Below, piece by piece: positions 1-10,199 of a stretch of 64,000 nt of DNA. Below the pieces are notes generated by a model, which ran no database searches, was not told the origin of the DNA, and worked only from the letters and a program-made list of their open reading frames with translations. The translations under genes and the position numbers were made by a program. Source of the DNA: Tachypleus tridentatus (Eukaryota > Arthropoda > Merostomata > Xiphosura > Limulidae); NCBI RefSeq assembly GCF_004210375.1, contig NC_134825.1:41224348-41288347 (forward strand). The letters are read 5' to 3'. Within the stretch, counting starts at the first letter, position 1. Each line of letters starts with the position of its first letter.

Positions 1-232
1 ATCTCACACTTGCAGTTTGTGGTCCTACACATAGTTATCAGATTTTCATTTATTACATGTGAACTGACATTAATACAGCTACAATTAGAGATACCTTGAA
101 AATGTTTAGACAAGTTACACAGAAATGTACTTATTGTAGCTGTATTAATATCATAATATCAGTCCACGTGTAATACATGAAAATCTGATAACTATATACA
201 GGGACCACAAACTGTAAGTATGAGGTAATCTT
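1..232. repeat. Foldback (inverted-repeat) MITE-like element
   Basis: Two imperfect inverted arms of about 90 bases (roughly 2-89 and 137-227) flank a loop of about 45 bases. The arms share GCAGTTTGTGGTCC (ACAGTTTGTGGTCC in the other), AGTTATCAGATTTTCAT, and TTAATACAGCTACAAT read in opposite directions. There is no coding capacity. The left end coincides with the window edge, so target duplications and the superfamily cannot be judged. The arms differ at many positions, so the insertion is not recent. Confidence 0.75.
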
Positions 233-339
233 TCACTTTTGTCTAATATATTTGATAGCTAACTTGAGTAGAAAACAAGAACTTAACTTTCTAATTAACT
301 GTAGAGAATGAAAAGCTTTTCGAATGATCAAGCACACAT

Positions 340-452
340 AGTTTTTCTTATAACAAAACCACATCGGGCTATTTACTGTGTCTACCGAGGGCAATCGAAC
401 TCCTGATCTTAGCGTTGTAAATCCATTGACTTACCGCTGTTCCATCGGGAGA
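340..452 (-). mobile_element. tRNA-derived SINE, family 2, antisense copy
   Basis: Read on the minus strand this is a tRNA-like head with a B-box-like GGTTCGATTCCCCT region (here diverged), followed by CAGATAGCCCGATGTGG and a short A-rich tail. The same body recurs at 1,485-1,593, 6,152-6,280, 55,258-55,380 and 57,894-57,975, which is the main support. It is diverged and has no clear target duplication. Confidence 0.75.
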
Positions 453-1283
453 CTATTTCATTAAAACAATAACTCCATGAACATAGTTATTTAATGTTAA
501 GTGTTAACTGATTTTATCTGTTGTCAGTCCAAAACTGGTTGCTTATCAGTTCGATTATAAGACTATAATCGTAACGTTTTTTAATTAATGATTAAATGGT
601 ACAATAGATTATATTACACATTTTAAAGCTGTGAGTTTTTGTTTCTATTTTTCTCTGTAAATATGCACTCTACTTAAACTAAACACATACTTATACGACT
701 TGGATTTAAATCTATTCATAAAGAATGTGAAAAAACAACGTATTTGCAAGTCATTTGAAAATACTGAATCACAAGAATAAGAGGATCAATTTAAAAGAAA
801 ACACCAGTTTTAACAAATGAAGTTTTAATTAAAATTCCTTTTAACCAAAGAAATTATTCAGTCACATTTATTCCAGTTTAAACATTAAATCATCGTGTAA
901 TATCATTGCTTCGCCAACTTAAACATTTTCTACCCATCCTGTACATATTTTACAACGCATAAAGAAAAAATATTTTTATTGCTATAGATGAGACCTACTA
1001 ACGGGTTCTAGCATTAAAGTAATCATCTAAAACGAGATTTTCGCACACCACAGACTTAAAATCAGTAATGAGCATATTGAGAAAAATGAGGCAGAAATAT
1101 TTGCGAGCAAATGTGGCATTAAACATAATTATTAGGATTCACTAACATCTGCACTCTCCATCAAAACGTTTTACTATTAAAGAAACATCCGTTCACGGTA
1201 AGAACGAAAATATTTAATTTGTATACGTAAAAATAAATGTAGAGCTAAGTTGTTTATGTTTGTGTGTTTTTTTTCCTTTAGTA
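453..1283. other. AT-rich stretch without recognised features
   Basis: No open frame with recognisable similarity, no splice-like exon and no repeat match to the rest of the window were seen. The base composition is strongly AT-rich, like introns elsewhere in the window. Confidence 0.5.
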
Positions 1284-1484
1284 GGGCCAGCATCCTCGTC
1301 TTTTCAACCGTGGGGGCGTTATAATGTGACGGTCAATCCCACTATTCGTTGGTAAAGAGTAGCCCAAGAATTGGCGGTGGGTGGTGATGACTAGCTGCCT
1401 TCCCTCTAGTCTTACACTACTAAATTAGGGACGGTTAGCACAGATAGCCCTCGAGTAGCTTTGTGCGAATTTAAAAAAACAAAC
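1284..1484 (+). mobile_element. tRNA-derived SINE, family 1 (5' truncated head)
   Basis: Contains the diagnostic family-1 body: GGGGGCGTTATAATGTGACG, CAATCCCACTATTCGTTGG, GGCGGTGGGTGGTGATGACT, and the tail GATAGCCCTCGAGTAGCTTT ending in an A-rich run. The tRNA-like head is almost absent. The copy is followed at once by a family-2 SINE in the other orientation. Confidence 0.9.
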
Positions 1485-1593
1485 TTCTTTTAGCAAAGCC
1501 ACGTCGGGCTATCTGCTGAGCTCACCGAAGGATTTCGAACCTGTGATTTTAGCGTTGTAAATCCGTAGACTTACCTCTGTACTAGTGGGGAGC
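1485..1593 (-). mobile_element. tRNA-derived SINE, family 2, antisense
   Basis: On the minus strand it reads a tRNA-like head, then TTTACAACGCTAAAATCA, a degraded B box, and AGATAGCCCGACGTGGCTTT. It abuts the family-1 SINE tail to tail, so one probably inserted at the A-rich end of the other. Confidence 0.85.
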
Positions 1594-2646
1594 AGAGCTT
1601 AGCTAGCAAAAAAAAAAAAAGAGAACTGAACGGCGGTGGTATTAACAGTTTGAAACTACTATAGAGAAACTTTAAATAGATTGAAAGTGTAGTGATCAGT
1701 AGGATATCTTTACAGTTACAAAATTTTAACCAAATCTTTGAATTCCTAAGGTTGATTTGTCAGAGAGTATCTTGTTTACTTTTAGCTTCGTTAACTACCA
1801 AGCTCTGTAAGAGAAAAATCAGGAATTCCATAGCTCTAACCAATGAATACAAATAAATATCACAAACATATAGTAAGATTGATAAAATATTGGTTATCGA
1901 ACCCGGCTTGGTTTTTAATAAACTAATTTCAAATGCTTTACAAACGATTATTAATGACAGAATTAATTTTCATGGGAAATATAAATTTTTCTTCCTATGA
2001 ACATTCCGCTTGGTTGTTTACAAATAAGTAACACATAATATGAAATTTTTATTGTGAAATAATTAAGTTAAAAAGTGATACTATTGTCATCATAATCTTA
2101 CGTATACATGGGCAATATAAATAATTTTGTAGTCAATACACGTGTAGAAACGGGCATATTTACATAATGTCTGAATAAAACAACATATGAATCAAGATTT
2201 ACATGTATTTATACTAAAGTTATACAAAGATGTTTAGAAGTACTTTTCGAGATTTGCGACTGAAATATATAAATCCCTTTCAAGTATCAGCCCCAAATAT
2301 ATTCCCCCCCCATCATGTTTTCGTTGTACACGCTCCCAAGTCACAAAAGCAAAGTTTGAAGACATTAGGCCTTTACCATTTACTTTAGGCATAAGCAATT
2401 AGGAAATAACATTTTGTCCCCAAGAACAAGAAACAGTAAAATTTTGTTACATAGTGTAATCTTACATATACACAGGCAATTATTTTTATAATCAATACAC
2501 ATGGTGAAATATCAAACGAAAAGGTTATGGCTGAAAGAAATTTAAAAGCAAGATGGACGATTTCGATTTAGGTGTTATTTCTGTTAAATTAGTGTCGTTT
2601 AATAAATGAAAATACGGTCTTTAAAAAAAAAAAACCTTTAATTTAC
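1594..2646. other. AT-rich intronic or intergenic DNA with a short direct duplication
   Basis: No gene was seen. A segment near 2,092-2,150 (AATCTTACGTATACATGGGC then AGTCAATACACGTG) recurs imperfectly near 2,453-2,505 (AATCTTACATATACACAGGC then AATCAATACACATG), a direct duplication about 360 bases apart. Confidence 0.45.
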
Positions 2647-2891
2647 CTCTAACATCATGTTTGTAATCACCTTCACGATTTTTGCATGTGTAAATTCCCG
2701 CGTCTTCAAATTGGATGTCGGTTAGCACTAATTTGCCACCGTATTTTATTTGCGTTTTCTCACTATTAATAACTTGTTCATTGAGATTTGATAACCAAAT
2801 TACTGGTTCTTTCTCGCTCTTTTATAAGCTCGGTTTGAACAAATTAATGTGAGAGTAGAACCACGTTCAGTTTCGTAGACGAATTTAAAAC
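2647..2891 (-). pseudogene. Immunoglobulin-domain exon with an apparent one-base frameshift
   Basis: On the minus strand a polypyrimidine tract ending TTGTTTCAG precedes the exon and a GTAAAT donor follows it. The first frame reads ETERGSTLTLICSNRAYK, an Ig B-strand with its cysteine. After a one-base slip near 2,815 the next frame reads EPVIWLSNLNEQ and then GGKLVLTDIQFEDAGIYTC, giving the Ig tryptophan and the D-x-G-x-Y-x-C motif of the F-strand. The exon is 245 bases; 246 would make a phase 1-1 Ig exon, so one base appears to be missing. It is either a decayed exon of a cell-surface gene or a sequencing error. No sister exon was found nearby. Orientation matches the Ig gene at 59 kb, but that gene's transmembrane exon lies between them, so they are probably separate genes. 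Confidence 0.7.
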
Positions 2892-3535
2892 CTGAAACAA
2901 GCAGGAAATTAGCGAAAATATAAAATAATTGAGTGTAATTAGCCATTGAATTCTCTCTGCACTGTACGCTTTGTAAATCACTTTCTGTATTGTTTCTAAG
3001 TGAAATATCGGTGTTACTATGCGCACAAAGTATTCTTGTTTGAATGACGTCATGAACTGAAGTAACATTGTTCGGTGGAAAAACGTTTTACTAACAATAA
3101 TGATTGCAAAGTTTATTGCTTTCTGTAGTGTGAAAGACCTTAAACTGAGAAATTATAATCATGTTTATGTTTTGCATAATTTAGATTTAATAAACAATAA
3201 CAACACTTGCCTGAGATTTCAACTTGAAATTTAGGTAAAAGCAAATAAAATATATACGAAGTTTTGCTTTGCAATTTCTTCTGACAATACAAGTCTTAGT
3301 CGGTATTTATGATATCAACCATAATAAGACTGCTAACAGATGTCTCATGATACATATAAATTATAATTGAGTAGTTATGAATGTATAAACACTGTAACAA
3401 TATTTAAATTGAAAAATCAGTTAAAGAATATTCACATATATAACTTGTGTGACAAATACTGCATTCCACGGTGTTATATAGGGATTAATGACTACAATTA
3501 GCTGTATCAAATATTCTGTTCTTCAAAACTAATAT
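2892..3535. other. AT-rich stretch without recognised features
   Basis: Only short shadow frames were seen. It would be the intron upstream of the Ig exon if that exon belongs to a real gene. It ends at the target duplication of the SINE at 3,547. Confidence 0.4.
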
Positions 3536-3677
3536 GATTTCAATAGTTTGTTTTTCGAATGTCGCACAAAGCTATTCGAAGGCTATAGAGGTTTGCGTGT
3601 GACGTCACTCTTGACCTAGTTACTGCTGACCGTGTTTATATTCCAACACAAGGGTGATTCATTGTCAAAAGTGCGCG

Positions 3678-4744
3678 ATGGTACACTCGTGTTGTGAATT
3701 TAACTGTTCAAATCGACGTGGACAGGTGGAAAATGTGTCATACTACAGATTTCCTATAGATCCCGACCGAAGAAGACGATGGATTGCAGCTGTCAATAGG
3801 AAACACTGGACACCCACAGAGCACACCAGATTTTGTAGTAAACATTTTGTGTCAGGTATCTATAATTCATCTATAGCCAGGCTGAATAAATTGAAACTTA
3901 CACGCATGATATATGTACAGCAGAGCACACTGCAGCACCAGTCAAAGAAATGTTTTTGCACACTTTTCTTTTACTTTTAAATTACTGAATAGTAAATTTA
4001 CTGAAGGAACAATATTATTCATGATGAATAGGTTATATAGCCATTTGTACATTAAGACAAAATGTTAATATCTCTTAAAGGACCAATTTAAGTGATTCAT
4101 CAGAAAACCACAACTTGCACAAAATTAAATAGTGTGCAAATAATTACTTTGTTGGCTGTACATTCAGTTGTTAAACAATGTTCAGCATATTCAGTTATAT
4201 ATATATATATATTTAGTTAAAAGTGTACAGTGTATCTGTTATATATATAAATATTATCTGATGATGCCTGTAGATCTATATCTTAACAAAATTATTGTAC
4301 TCTGTTTCAGGGACGAAGAGTGATGATCCCCTATCACCTGACTATGTACCTTCCATATTTCATTTTACACGTTCTCCCCTGAAGAGAAGGAAAGCTGCTG
4401 AATTGTGTAAATATGAAAACAGGAAAGAAGTGACCAAAAGGAGAAAAGAACAACAAAAGAGACATGAAGCTGCTGCTGGGCTGCTTGAACTTGCTTTCAT
4501 AGAATCTGCTGGCACTGCTGCCACTGATAGCAGCTGTACTGATTCTGCTGATGAACTTGAAGCTACATGTGATAATTTTGACTTGTGTACATCACAATAT
4601 ACAACTGAGACATGTATGCAGACGGAAATATCATTCATAGACTTAGTTAGACTTGAATCTGAATGCCAACGTGGGAGCAGACTTCACCTAGTCCAGCCTT
4701 GCAGGTGCAGTGGGAAGATATTATCTCTCCATTCCTGCAACTAG
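3678..4744 (+). CDS. THAP-domain transposase fragment, two exons
   Basis: Exon 1 is 3,678-3,855 and exon 2 is 4,311-4,744, joined by CAG/GTATCT and TCTGTTTCAG splice sites with matching phase (1). ATG at 3,678 was chosen because MVHSCCEFNCSN is a typical THAP start. The product would be about 203 residues. Residues 1-75 are a THAP zinc finger: the C-x(4)-C pair near the start, W at RRRWIAAV, the later C-x-x-H in FCSKHF, and DPLSPDYVPSIF at its end. A basic stretch follows (RKEVTKRRKEQQKRH). CMQTEISFIDL resembles the CVQTE linker seen in THAP transposases. The reading then drifts and stops, and the DDE nuclease domain is absent, consistent with an internal deletion. THAP domains bind DNA in a sequence-specific way, here probably the element's ends. 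Confidence 0.8.
4196..4212. repeat. (TA)n microsatellite
   Basis: A run of alternating T and A of about 17 bases inside the intron of the THAP gene. Confidence 0.8.
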
Positions 4745-5182
4745 CAACCCATAGCTTTAGTGGTGGTTCATTTAGCCGCTGAGAGTGGCACACCTGTAAA
4801 ATAACAAAGAAAATATTAAGTTGTGTATATATAAGCTTTTAAAGACAACTGGGTATCAGGTTGGGATACATGTGTCACTCAAATAATAAAATAATATAAA
4901 AAAATAACAGAACAGCTAAATATTAAATTATTTTTACAGAAACCTAACATGGCTATTGACCAGCTTTAACGGTCTATGTCTACTTGTACTATTTATTATC
5001 TATATATTGATTCCTTACCAAAATTAATCATAAATCAAAAATTAAGTTTTGAAACAGCCTAGACAATAAGGTGTCTTAATATCATTATACAAACATGTAT
5101 AGAAGTGCTCTAGGCTAGAGCTTTGACAACAGTCAGTACACATGTAGTACAATAATATTGAACCATTTATTAAAATGGGGGC

Positions 5183-5642
5183 CCTACTTTACTTAAGTAT
5201 CTAGTCTTCGTCTAAAATGTAGTTAAATCTATCATACAGAGTACATGATACATGTATGTAATACAACATGATGTACAAACTTTTGCTGTAATGATGACTT
5301 TATCCGACGTTGCCCTGGTTATCTGCACATTCTGTACAAATCCTGCCACAAAATACTTGTACGCATCAAGGCTTTTGTAACCTTTAGACTTTCATTTGTA
5401 TAGGTGGAAGTCCTGTTTATCAAATATATATAAATGTCACCATATGTAATATATGGCAGATCTACTCCGGAAACAGTCTGACTCTGAACAACGTTGTCTT
5501 GGCTGGATATTACTGGCGTAAATACACGTGGCGGGAGCATATACGGGTCTCCTACACCCAGTTCCTTCACGTTTTCCTCATACCTGGCCTTATCAGCACC
5601 TGTCAGGTGTGCTACAAGTGATGAAAAGCCAGCGGCAGCCAT
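5183..5642 (-). pseudogene. N-terminal part of a YqaJ/SWIM-type transposon protein, frameshifted
   Basis: The minus-strand ATG at 5,642 opens MAAAGFSSLVAHLTGADKAR, followed by YEENVKELGVGDPYMLPP and LPYITYGDIYIYLINRTSTY. This layout matches the N-terminus of proteins with SWIM fingers and YqaJ-like nuclease domains (LPDITYGDIYNYL-type motif). A one-base deletion after TNESLK shifts the frame; the next frame continues KGYKSLDAYKYFVAGFVQNV and then ITRATSDKVIITAKV, before ending in unrelated sequence. The nuclease core is missing. It shares the transposon at 3,587-5,777 with the THAP gene. I infer it is the element's second gene, not a host gene. Confidence 0.7.
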
Positions 5643-6151
5643 TTACATGTGAATAGTACTGAATACAGCAGTTGTTAACTCGTTCAGTCATGAGGGACAC
5701 TTGCCACCCAATATGGCGATATGTTTACAAACCTCGTTGTGGTCACGTGACACTATATAGGTTCACGCTAAACCTCTATTTGTGCTAGTCGTCCCTAATT
5801 TAGCAGTGTAAGACTAGAGGGAAGGCAGCTAGTCATCACCACCCACCGCCAACTCTTGGGCTACTCTTTTACCAACGAATAGTGGGATTGACCATCACAT
5901 TATAACGCCCCCACGGCTGGGAGGCGAGTATGTTTAGTGCGACCGGGATTCGAACCCGCGACCCTCGGATTACGAGTCGAACGCCTTATCACACTTGGCC
6001 ATGCCAGGCCAAGATTTCAATAGATCTTCCGTCCTGAAAACGGTAATATGTTCATTACGCTGTTCATGGTTGCCAGGTAAAATACTATCACAGTTTTGTT
6101 GTGCTGTTGCAATAAAGTTAATTCCCTGAATCAAATAAGCCTAAGATTTAT

Positions 6152-6280
6152 TATGTGTGTGTTTGTGTTTTTTCTTATAGCAAAGCCACATCGGGCAATC
6201 TGCTCAGCCCACCGAGGGGAATCGAACCCCTGATTTTAGCGTTGTAAATCCGGAGACATACCGCTGTACTAACGGGGGGC
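6152..6280 (-). mobile_element. tRNA-derived SINE, family 2, antisense, with target duplication
   Basis: The minus strand reads a tRNA-like head with GGGGTTCGATTCCCCTCGG as an intact B-box region, then AGATTGCCCGATGTGG and an A-rich tail. A 9-base target duplication, AAGATTTAT, flanks it at 6,143-6,151 and 6,281-6,289. It is the best-preserved family-2 copy in the window. Confidence 0.9.
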
Positions 6281-6330
6281 AAGATTTATAATAAATATTA
6301 TAGAAATTGCAAATGCTACTTTCCCCTCAG

Positions 6331-6547
6331 GCCCAGCATGGCCAGGTGGTTAAGGCACTCGACTCATAATCCGAAAGTCGCGAGTTCAAATCCCCGTTAT
6401 AATGTGACGGTCAATCCCACTATTCGTTGGTGAAAGAGTAACCCAAGAGTTGGCGATAGGTGGTGATGAATAGCTGCCTTCACTTTAGTTTTACATTGCT
6501 AAATTAGGGACGGCTCGTCTTGTTTTACGCGAGATTAAAAAACAAAC
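6331..6547 (+). mobile_element. tRNA-derived SINE, family 1
   Basis: It starts GCCCAGCATGGCCAGGTGG with the tRNA-like A box and B box (GAGTTCAAATCCCC), then the family body CAATCCCACTATTCGTTGG, and ends in an A-rich tail with AAACAAACC. The segment between the head and the GTTATAATGTGACGG motif is shorter than in other copies. Confidence 0.9.
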
Positions 6548-7085
6548 CTATCTATTAATTTGACGTTAAGATACATTTGCTTCTAGATTTTTAAGTTGTT
6601 CATTTCTCAGTTAAACAACTGAAAACTGAGAAGAATAGCATGCAAAACTAACGTATAAATCAATTACACGATAGTACATGAATGAAATCCTTTGTTAAAT
6701 GTAATTTTTGTTACTGTGACACTTCGGTTTTTGAAACGTAGATTTATGTTTTTATAAATCTTCAATTTCATAAATATCTTGTTACGTATTTCTCTTCGTC
6801 TTTGAAGTGTGTTCTTGGATATTAAAGGAGGTCCGCAGTGAAGCTTAACAGTATGGGGTTCACTGTAATGGGGCTTTATTTATATACGAATAAGCCTTTG
6901 GGCCCTTTTTATTATGGCTGACATTTTAATACATATATTTCTGAAAAGATGTCTACGAATTTGTGTCATTCGCTTATTCTAGATCTTTCTACAAGCCTAT
7001 ACAATGCGCATGCACATTATATACTGCACAGTATAAATCTGAGCATCACTTGCTGTCAGCGGCAGTTCAGTTTTTTCATGTTAAG
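6548..7085. other. Region between SINE and Tigger remnant
   Basis: AT-rich with no recognised gene. AGGAGGTCCGCAGTG near 6,825-6,838 resembles a Tigger-type terminal motif (CACTGCGGACCTCC) in reverse, but no partner was found, so it is not called as an element end. Confidence 0.35.
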
Positions 7086-8475
7086 GACGGGTGTATACTT
7101 TTTACAGAGATCATTTTATTATGCGTGAGAAAAGAATGTGTGATGATACTGAGCCAAAGAAACCTAACTCGCACGAGACGAAGGAATAAATGAATCATCT
7201 GTAAGACTGTTAAATGAAAGAACCAGTAAAAAACAGTATTGAATGGCTACCAACTGTTTTGCCTCGAAAACAATCGTCAAGAAAAGGAGCTCTCTAATGG
7301 TGAATATGGAATGTCTGCTATCAATATGGATAGATGATTGTAATCAGAAGCAAATTCCTTTAAGTCAAATGGAAATTCAAACGAAAGCTTCGAGTTTTTT
7401 AAACGCCTTTAAAGATTGGTTTGTTTTGGAATTTCGCACAAAGCTACTCGAGGGCTATCTGTGCTAGCCGTCCCTAATTTAGCAGTGTAAGACTAGAGGG
7501 AAGGCAGCTAGTCATCACCACCCACCGCCAACTCTTGGGCTACTCTTTTACCAACGAATAGTGGGATTGACCGTCACATTATAACGACCCCACGGCTGGG
7601 AGGGCGAGCATGTTTGGCGCGACCGGGATGCGAACCCGCGACCCTCAGATTACGAGTCGCACGCCTTAACACGCTTGGCCATGCCGGGCCGCCTTTAAAG
7701 AAAACGTTGGTGAATGGGGAACTAAAGAAATATTTTTGGCAAGCCGTGATTGGTTCTTTCGTTTTAAAAAACACTCTGGTTTTCATAATGTTCGTATTGC
7801 AGGCGAAAGTTCAAATTAATAAAAAGTTCGTTACGAAGATAACCAAATATTAATGTTGATAAAAGGGGTTTATTTTGGGAAAAAAAGTGCCTTCAAGAAC
7901 TTTTCTATCAGAAAATGAAAAAAACTCGGCCACGTTAGAAGGGGTAAAAGATCGTTTGACACTTGTTTCGCGGAAATGGATCTGGCGATTTTAAATTAAA
8001 ACCTGTGCTTGTGTATCGTGCGGAAACACCCCGAACACTTATCAGTTGTGCAAAGAAGACTCTTCCAGTTGTTTGGCGATCAAATAAAAAAAGCATGGGT
8101 CACAAAACCTTTGTTTGAAGACTGGTTAAAAAAGCTATTTTTGTCCTGCAGTTGAACATTACTGCAAAAGAAAACAACTTGGACTTTAAAGCCATCCAAC
8201 AGGACTTTGTGACTTTAATGGAAATGTCAAAATTCATCTTTTTCCACCCAATACAACATCTCTACTGCAATTAATGAATCACGGTGTCATTGTAACGTTT
8301 GAAGCTTATTATTTGAAGCGAACTTTCTCTCAAGCAATAAAGACTACAATTACAGAAGCTGCACTATCTTCGACTAAATTCTGGAAAAATTACATCATCA
8401 GAAGTGCTATCGAGAATATCAACGAAGCGAGAGTAACATGAGAGCAATATGGAAGCACGTGCTGCCTAATTGTGC
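7086..8475 (+). pseudogene. Tigger (pogo/Tc1-mariner) transposase remnant split by a SINE
   Basis: The translation on either side of the SINE at 7,415-7,690 matches pogo/Tigger transposases. On the left there is SSLMVNMECLLSIWIDD and PLSQMEIQTKASSF (helix-turn-helix region); on the right NVGEWGTKEIFLASRDWFFR, then FGKKVPSRTFLSENEK, GVKDRLTLVSRGNGSGDFK, KKAWVTKPLFEDWLKK and ESNMRAIWKHVLPNCAS. The stretch that should hold the first catalytic Asp (DETG) is deleted, and several stops and shifts follow, so the gene is dead. The right end runs straight into an opposing hAT remnant near 8,470, so its terminal repeat is lost. Confidence 0.85.
7415..7690 (-). mobile_element. Family-1 SINE, antisense, inserted in Tigger
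   Basis: A full family-1 copy on the minus strand, from the tRNA-like head (GGCCCGGCATGGCCAAGCG) to the TAGCTTTGTGCGAAATTCC tail. The target duplication GCCTTTAAAG flanks it at 7,405-7,414 and 7,691-7,700. The Tigger reading frame AFK resumes on the far side, so the SINE landed in the transposase gene. Confidence 0.95.
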
Positions 8476-10100
8476 AAGCTTTAAAAATTTTCCACTGGCT
8501 GGTTGAGGCTGAAAAATATGTATAGAGCAAATACATTGTAGAGAAAAGTTAATTGCCACTTGACAGCAGTAGAAAGAACTTCGGTCTACCAGATTTAATG
8601 AATGGGCTGCACAAGGCACATATATGGCAAACTTATTTTCTTCTAAAATCTTTTGCTGCATATCCTTATAACGCCCAGACATGTTAGCAGCATTGTCATA
8701 AGACTGACCCCTATATTTTGTAAAATTAAGTTTGCAAAGTTCACGTAAGTACTGCAATACCTGGTTTGCCATTTCATCAGTCATTTGACTTTTTGGTTCC
8801 AAAAGGTTAAAAAAGCATTCAATAGGCTGCCCATTTTTTAAGTATCGAGTTCAACTCTTATCTGATCTATATGTGATAGATCTGGCGTCGAGTCAACTGA
8901 CAAGCTAAAATAACAAGAAGAATTTACTTCATCAACAACGAATGTGTAGACCTTCTGAACCATTGGTTCAATGAGTTCTTCATAGGCGGTTTTGGACAAG
9001 TATGAAGGATTTCCTTTCCAAAATTTCCATATTTATAAATATGCCCTGCTAAACTGGATCAAACTGACTTATGAGCTAATGTAGCCCTAAAAAATTCCCA
9101 TTCTGCAGTGAACCAAATTTCATCTGTTCTGTGAAAAGCCAGGCTACGTTCAGCTAACGTACAAATAACAACTATTGCATGCTCCAAGACATGCTCCCAG
9201 TAATCGCACTCTTCTTTTAATTTCTTTTTCCAACTCTTGTTGCAAGCCTAAACCTTGTCTGTAAGTTAAGTATGTTAACATAGAGTTTCGGTGAGTAGTG
9301 CTTCTTTAATGATGATCAATTACAATAGTATTTCGCCAGTCACTGAACCCTTCTCTTTCAACAAAACACGAGGAAAATTTAGGGACAAAGAGTCGACAGT
9401 GAATACAACAACCATTCTCTCTTGTATTACTCACCATTGGCTTTTACCCCAAAGAAAAGTTTTGCAAACAGTATTTCATTAGTTTGCTACTATTGAAAGT
9501 CCAGCAAGATTTAACAAATGACCCATTGTGGTGTTAACAGTCAGTGGGTCCACAAGCAATCGAATAAGCCACATCAGCAGCAGAGAAATCGAGCCACAAC
9601 CCTGGATCTTTTGCTTTAGTTTCTTCATCTTTTTTTAGACTGAAGCATTTTACCATAGTTCAGCAATTTTCATTTTCAGAAATTATTTCAACTTCAAACT
9701 GTCTTGTGGAGAAACTTGCATCAACATTAACACTAGAGATATCTGGAGAATTTACAAGCAAAGTAAGATCAGTTGTGAAAGTTGTTCCAGTTGAGCAAGC
9801 CTGTGACACCTCAACGTCATCATAATGTTCTGACCTTCAAGTGGACAAAGTGGTACTTGTAGATGTGGAGCTTGGTTCAACTTTAATCATGTCAGAGTCA
9901 GATACAGTACAAGTGACTTCTCATGGCAGAGATGGGTTTTGATTTGGAAGATCTTGTTGTGTAAGTTCAGTGAACAAATTAGTCTGCTATCTAGTCTTGG
10001 CCACTAAATCCAAAGCCTTTTGTTGGTTCTTTTCTGCCAGTTTTTCTTTTGTGCACCACTTAAATGAACTTGTTTCATCTTGCAGTCTGAAATATACAGA
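8476..10100 (-). pseudogene. hAT transposase remnant, ZMYM1/DUF4371-like
   Basis: Minus-strand translation gives ordered pieces of a ZMYM1-type hAT transposase. From N to C: KQVHLSGAQKKNWQKR near 10,090, GLWLDFSAADVAYSIACGP near 9,590, a TTF-finger-like stretch near 9,430, KAYEELIEPMVQKVYTF-type sequence near 8,970, SSCYFSLSVDSTPDLSHIDQ near 8,900, then FTKYRGQSYDNAANMSGRYK and CAAHSLNLVDRS near 8,600. These include the RGQSYDNA and AHSLNL motifs of the DDE/RNase-H-like fold. Multiple stops and shifts make it non-functional, and the C-terminal dimerisation part is missing where it meets the Tigger remnant. It is on the opposite strand to Tigger. Confidence 0.85.
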
Positions 10101-10199
10101 GAAAAAAACACAAAATAATACGGATCATATATAGTTATAATGATAAGAAAAACACTGAAATTTATAAAGAAAAACATTCGTAAGACAGTCAAACATACT

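Larger units (their letters stand above)
3587..5777. mobile_element. ISL2EU-like DNA transposon (THAP transposase plus YqaJ-type protein), internally deleted
   Basis: Seen: short terminal inverted repeats AGAGGTTTGCGTG at the left and AGAGGTTTAGCGTG (reverse complement) at the right, flanked by AT on both sides, which is a duplicated dinucleotide of the interrupted SINE. Inside are a THAP-domain gene on the plus strand and a YqaJ-associated gene on the minus strand, converging. Known: ISL2EU transposons carry a THAP-bearing transposase and a YqaJ-like second protein and make 2-base duplications. At about 2.2 kb the copy is much shorter than an autonomous element, and neither the catalytic part of the transposase nor the nuclease core is present. 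The family name is inference from this combination. The alternative is another THAP-bearing superfamily. Confidence 0.8.
3547..6012 (-). mobile_element. Family-1 SINE (antisense) split by a DNA transposon
   Basis: The SINE lies in two parts, 3,547-3,586 (its 3' end, with CGCACAAAGCTATTCGAAGG) and 5,778-6,010 (the remaining body and the tRNA-like head ending at GGCCATGCCAGGCC). Both parts read on the minus strand. The whole is flanked by a perfect 11-base target duplication, GATTTCAATAG, at 3,536-3,546 and 6,013-6,023. A 2.2-kb transposon occupies 3,587-5,777, so the SINE came first. Confidence 0.93.

Noticed and set aside
6331-6405. tRNA gene
   Set aside because: It is the tRNA-like head of a SINE; all tRNA-like hits in the window continue into SINE bodies.
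6815-6925. Tigger left terminal repeat
   Set aside because: A Tigger-like motif is present in the wrong orientation and no matching right end exists.
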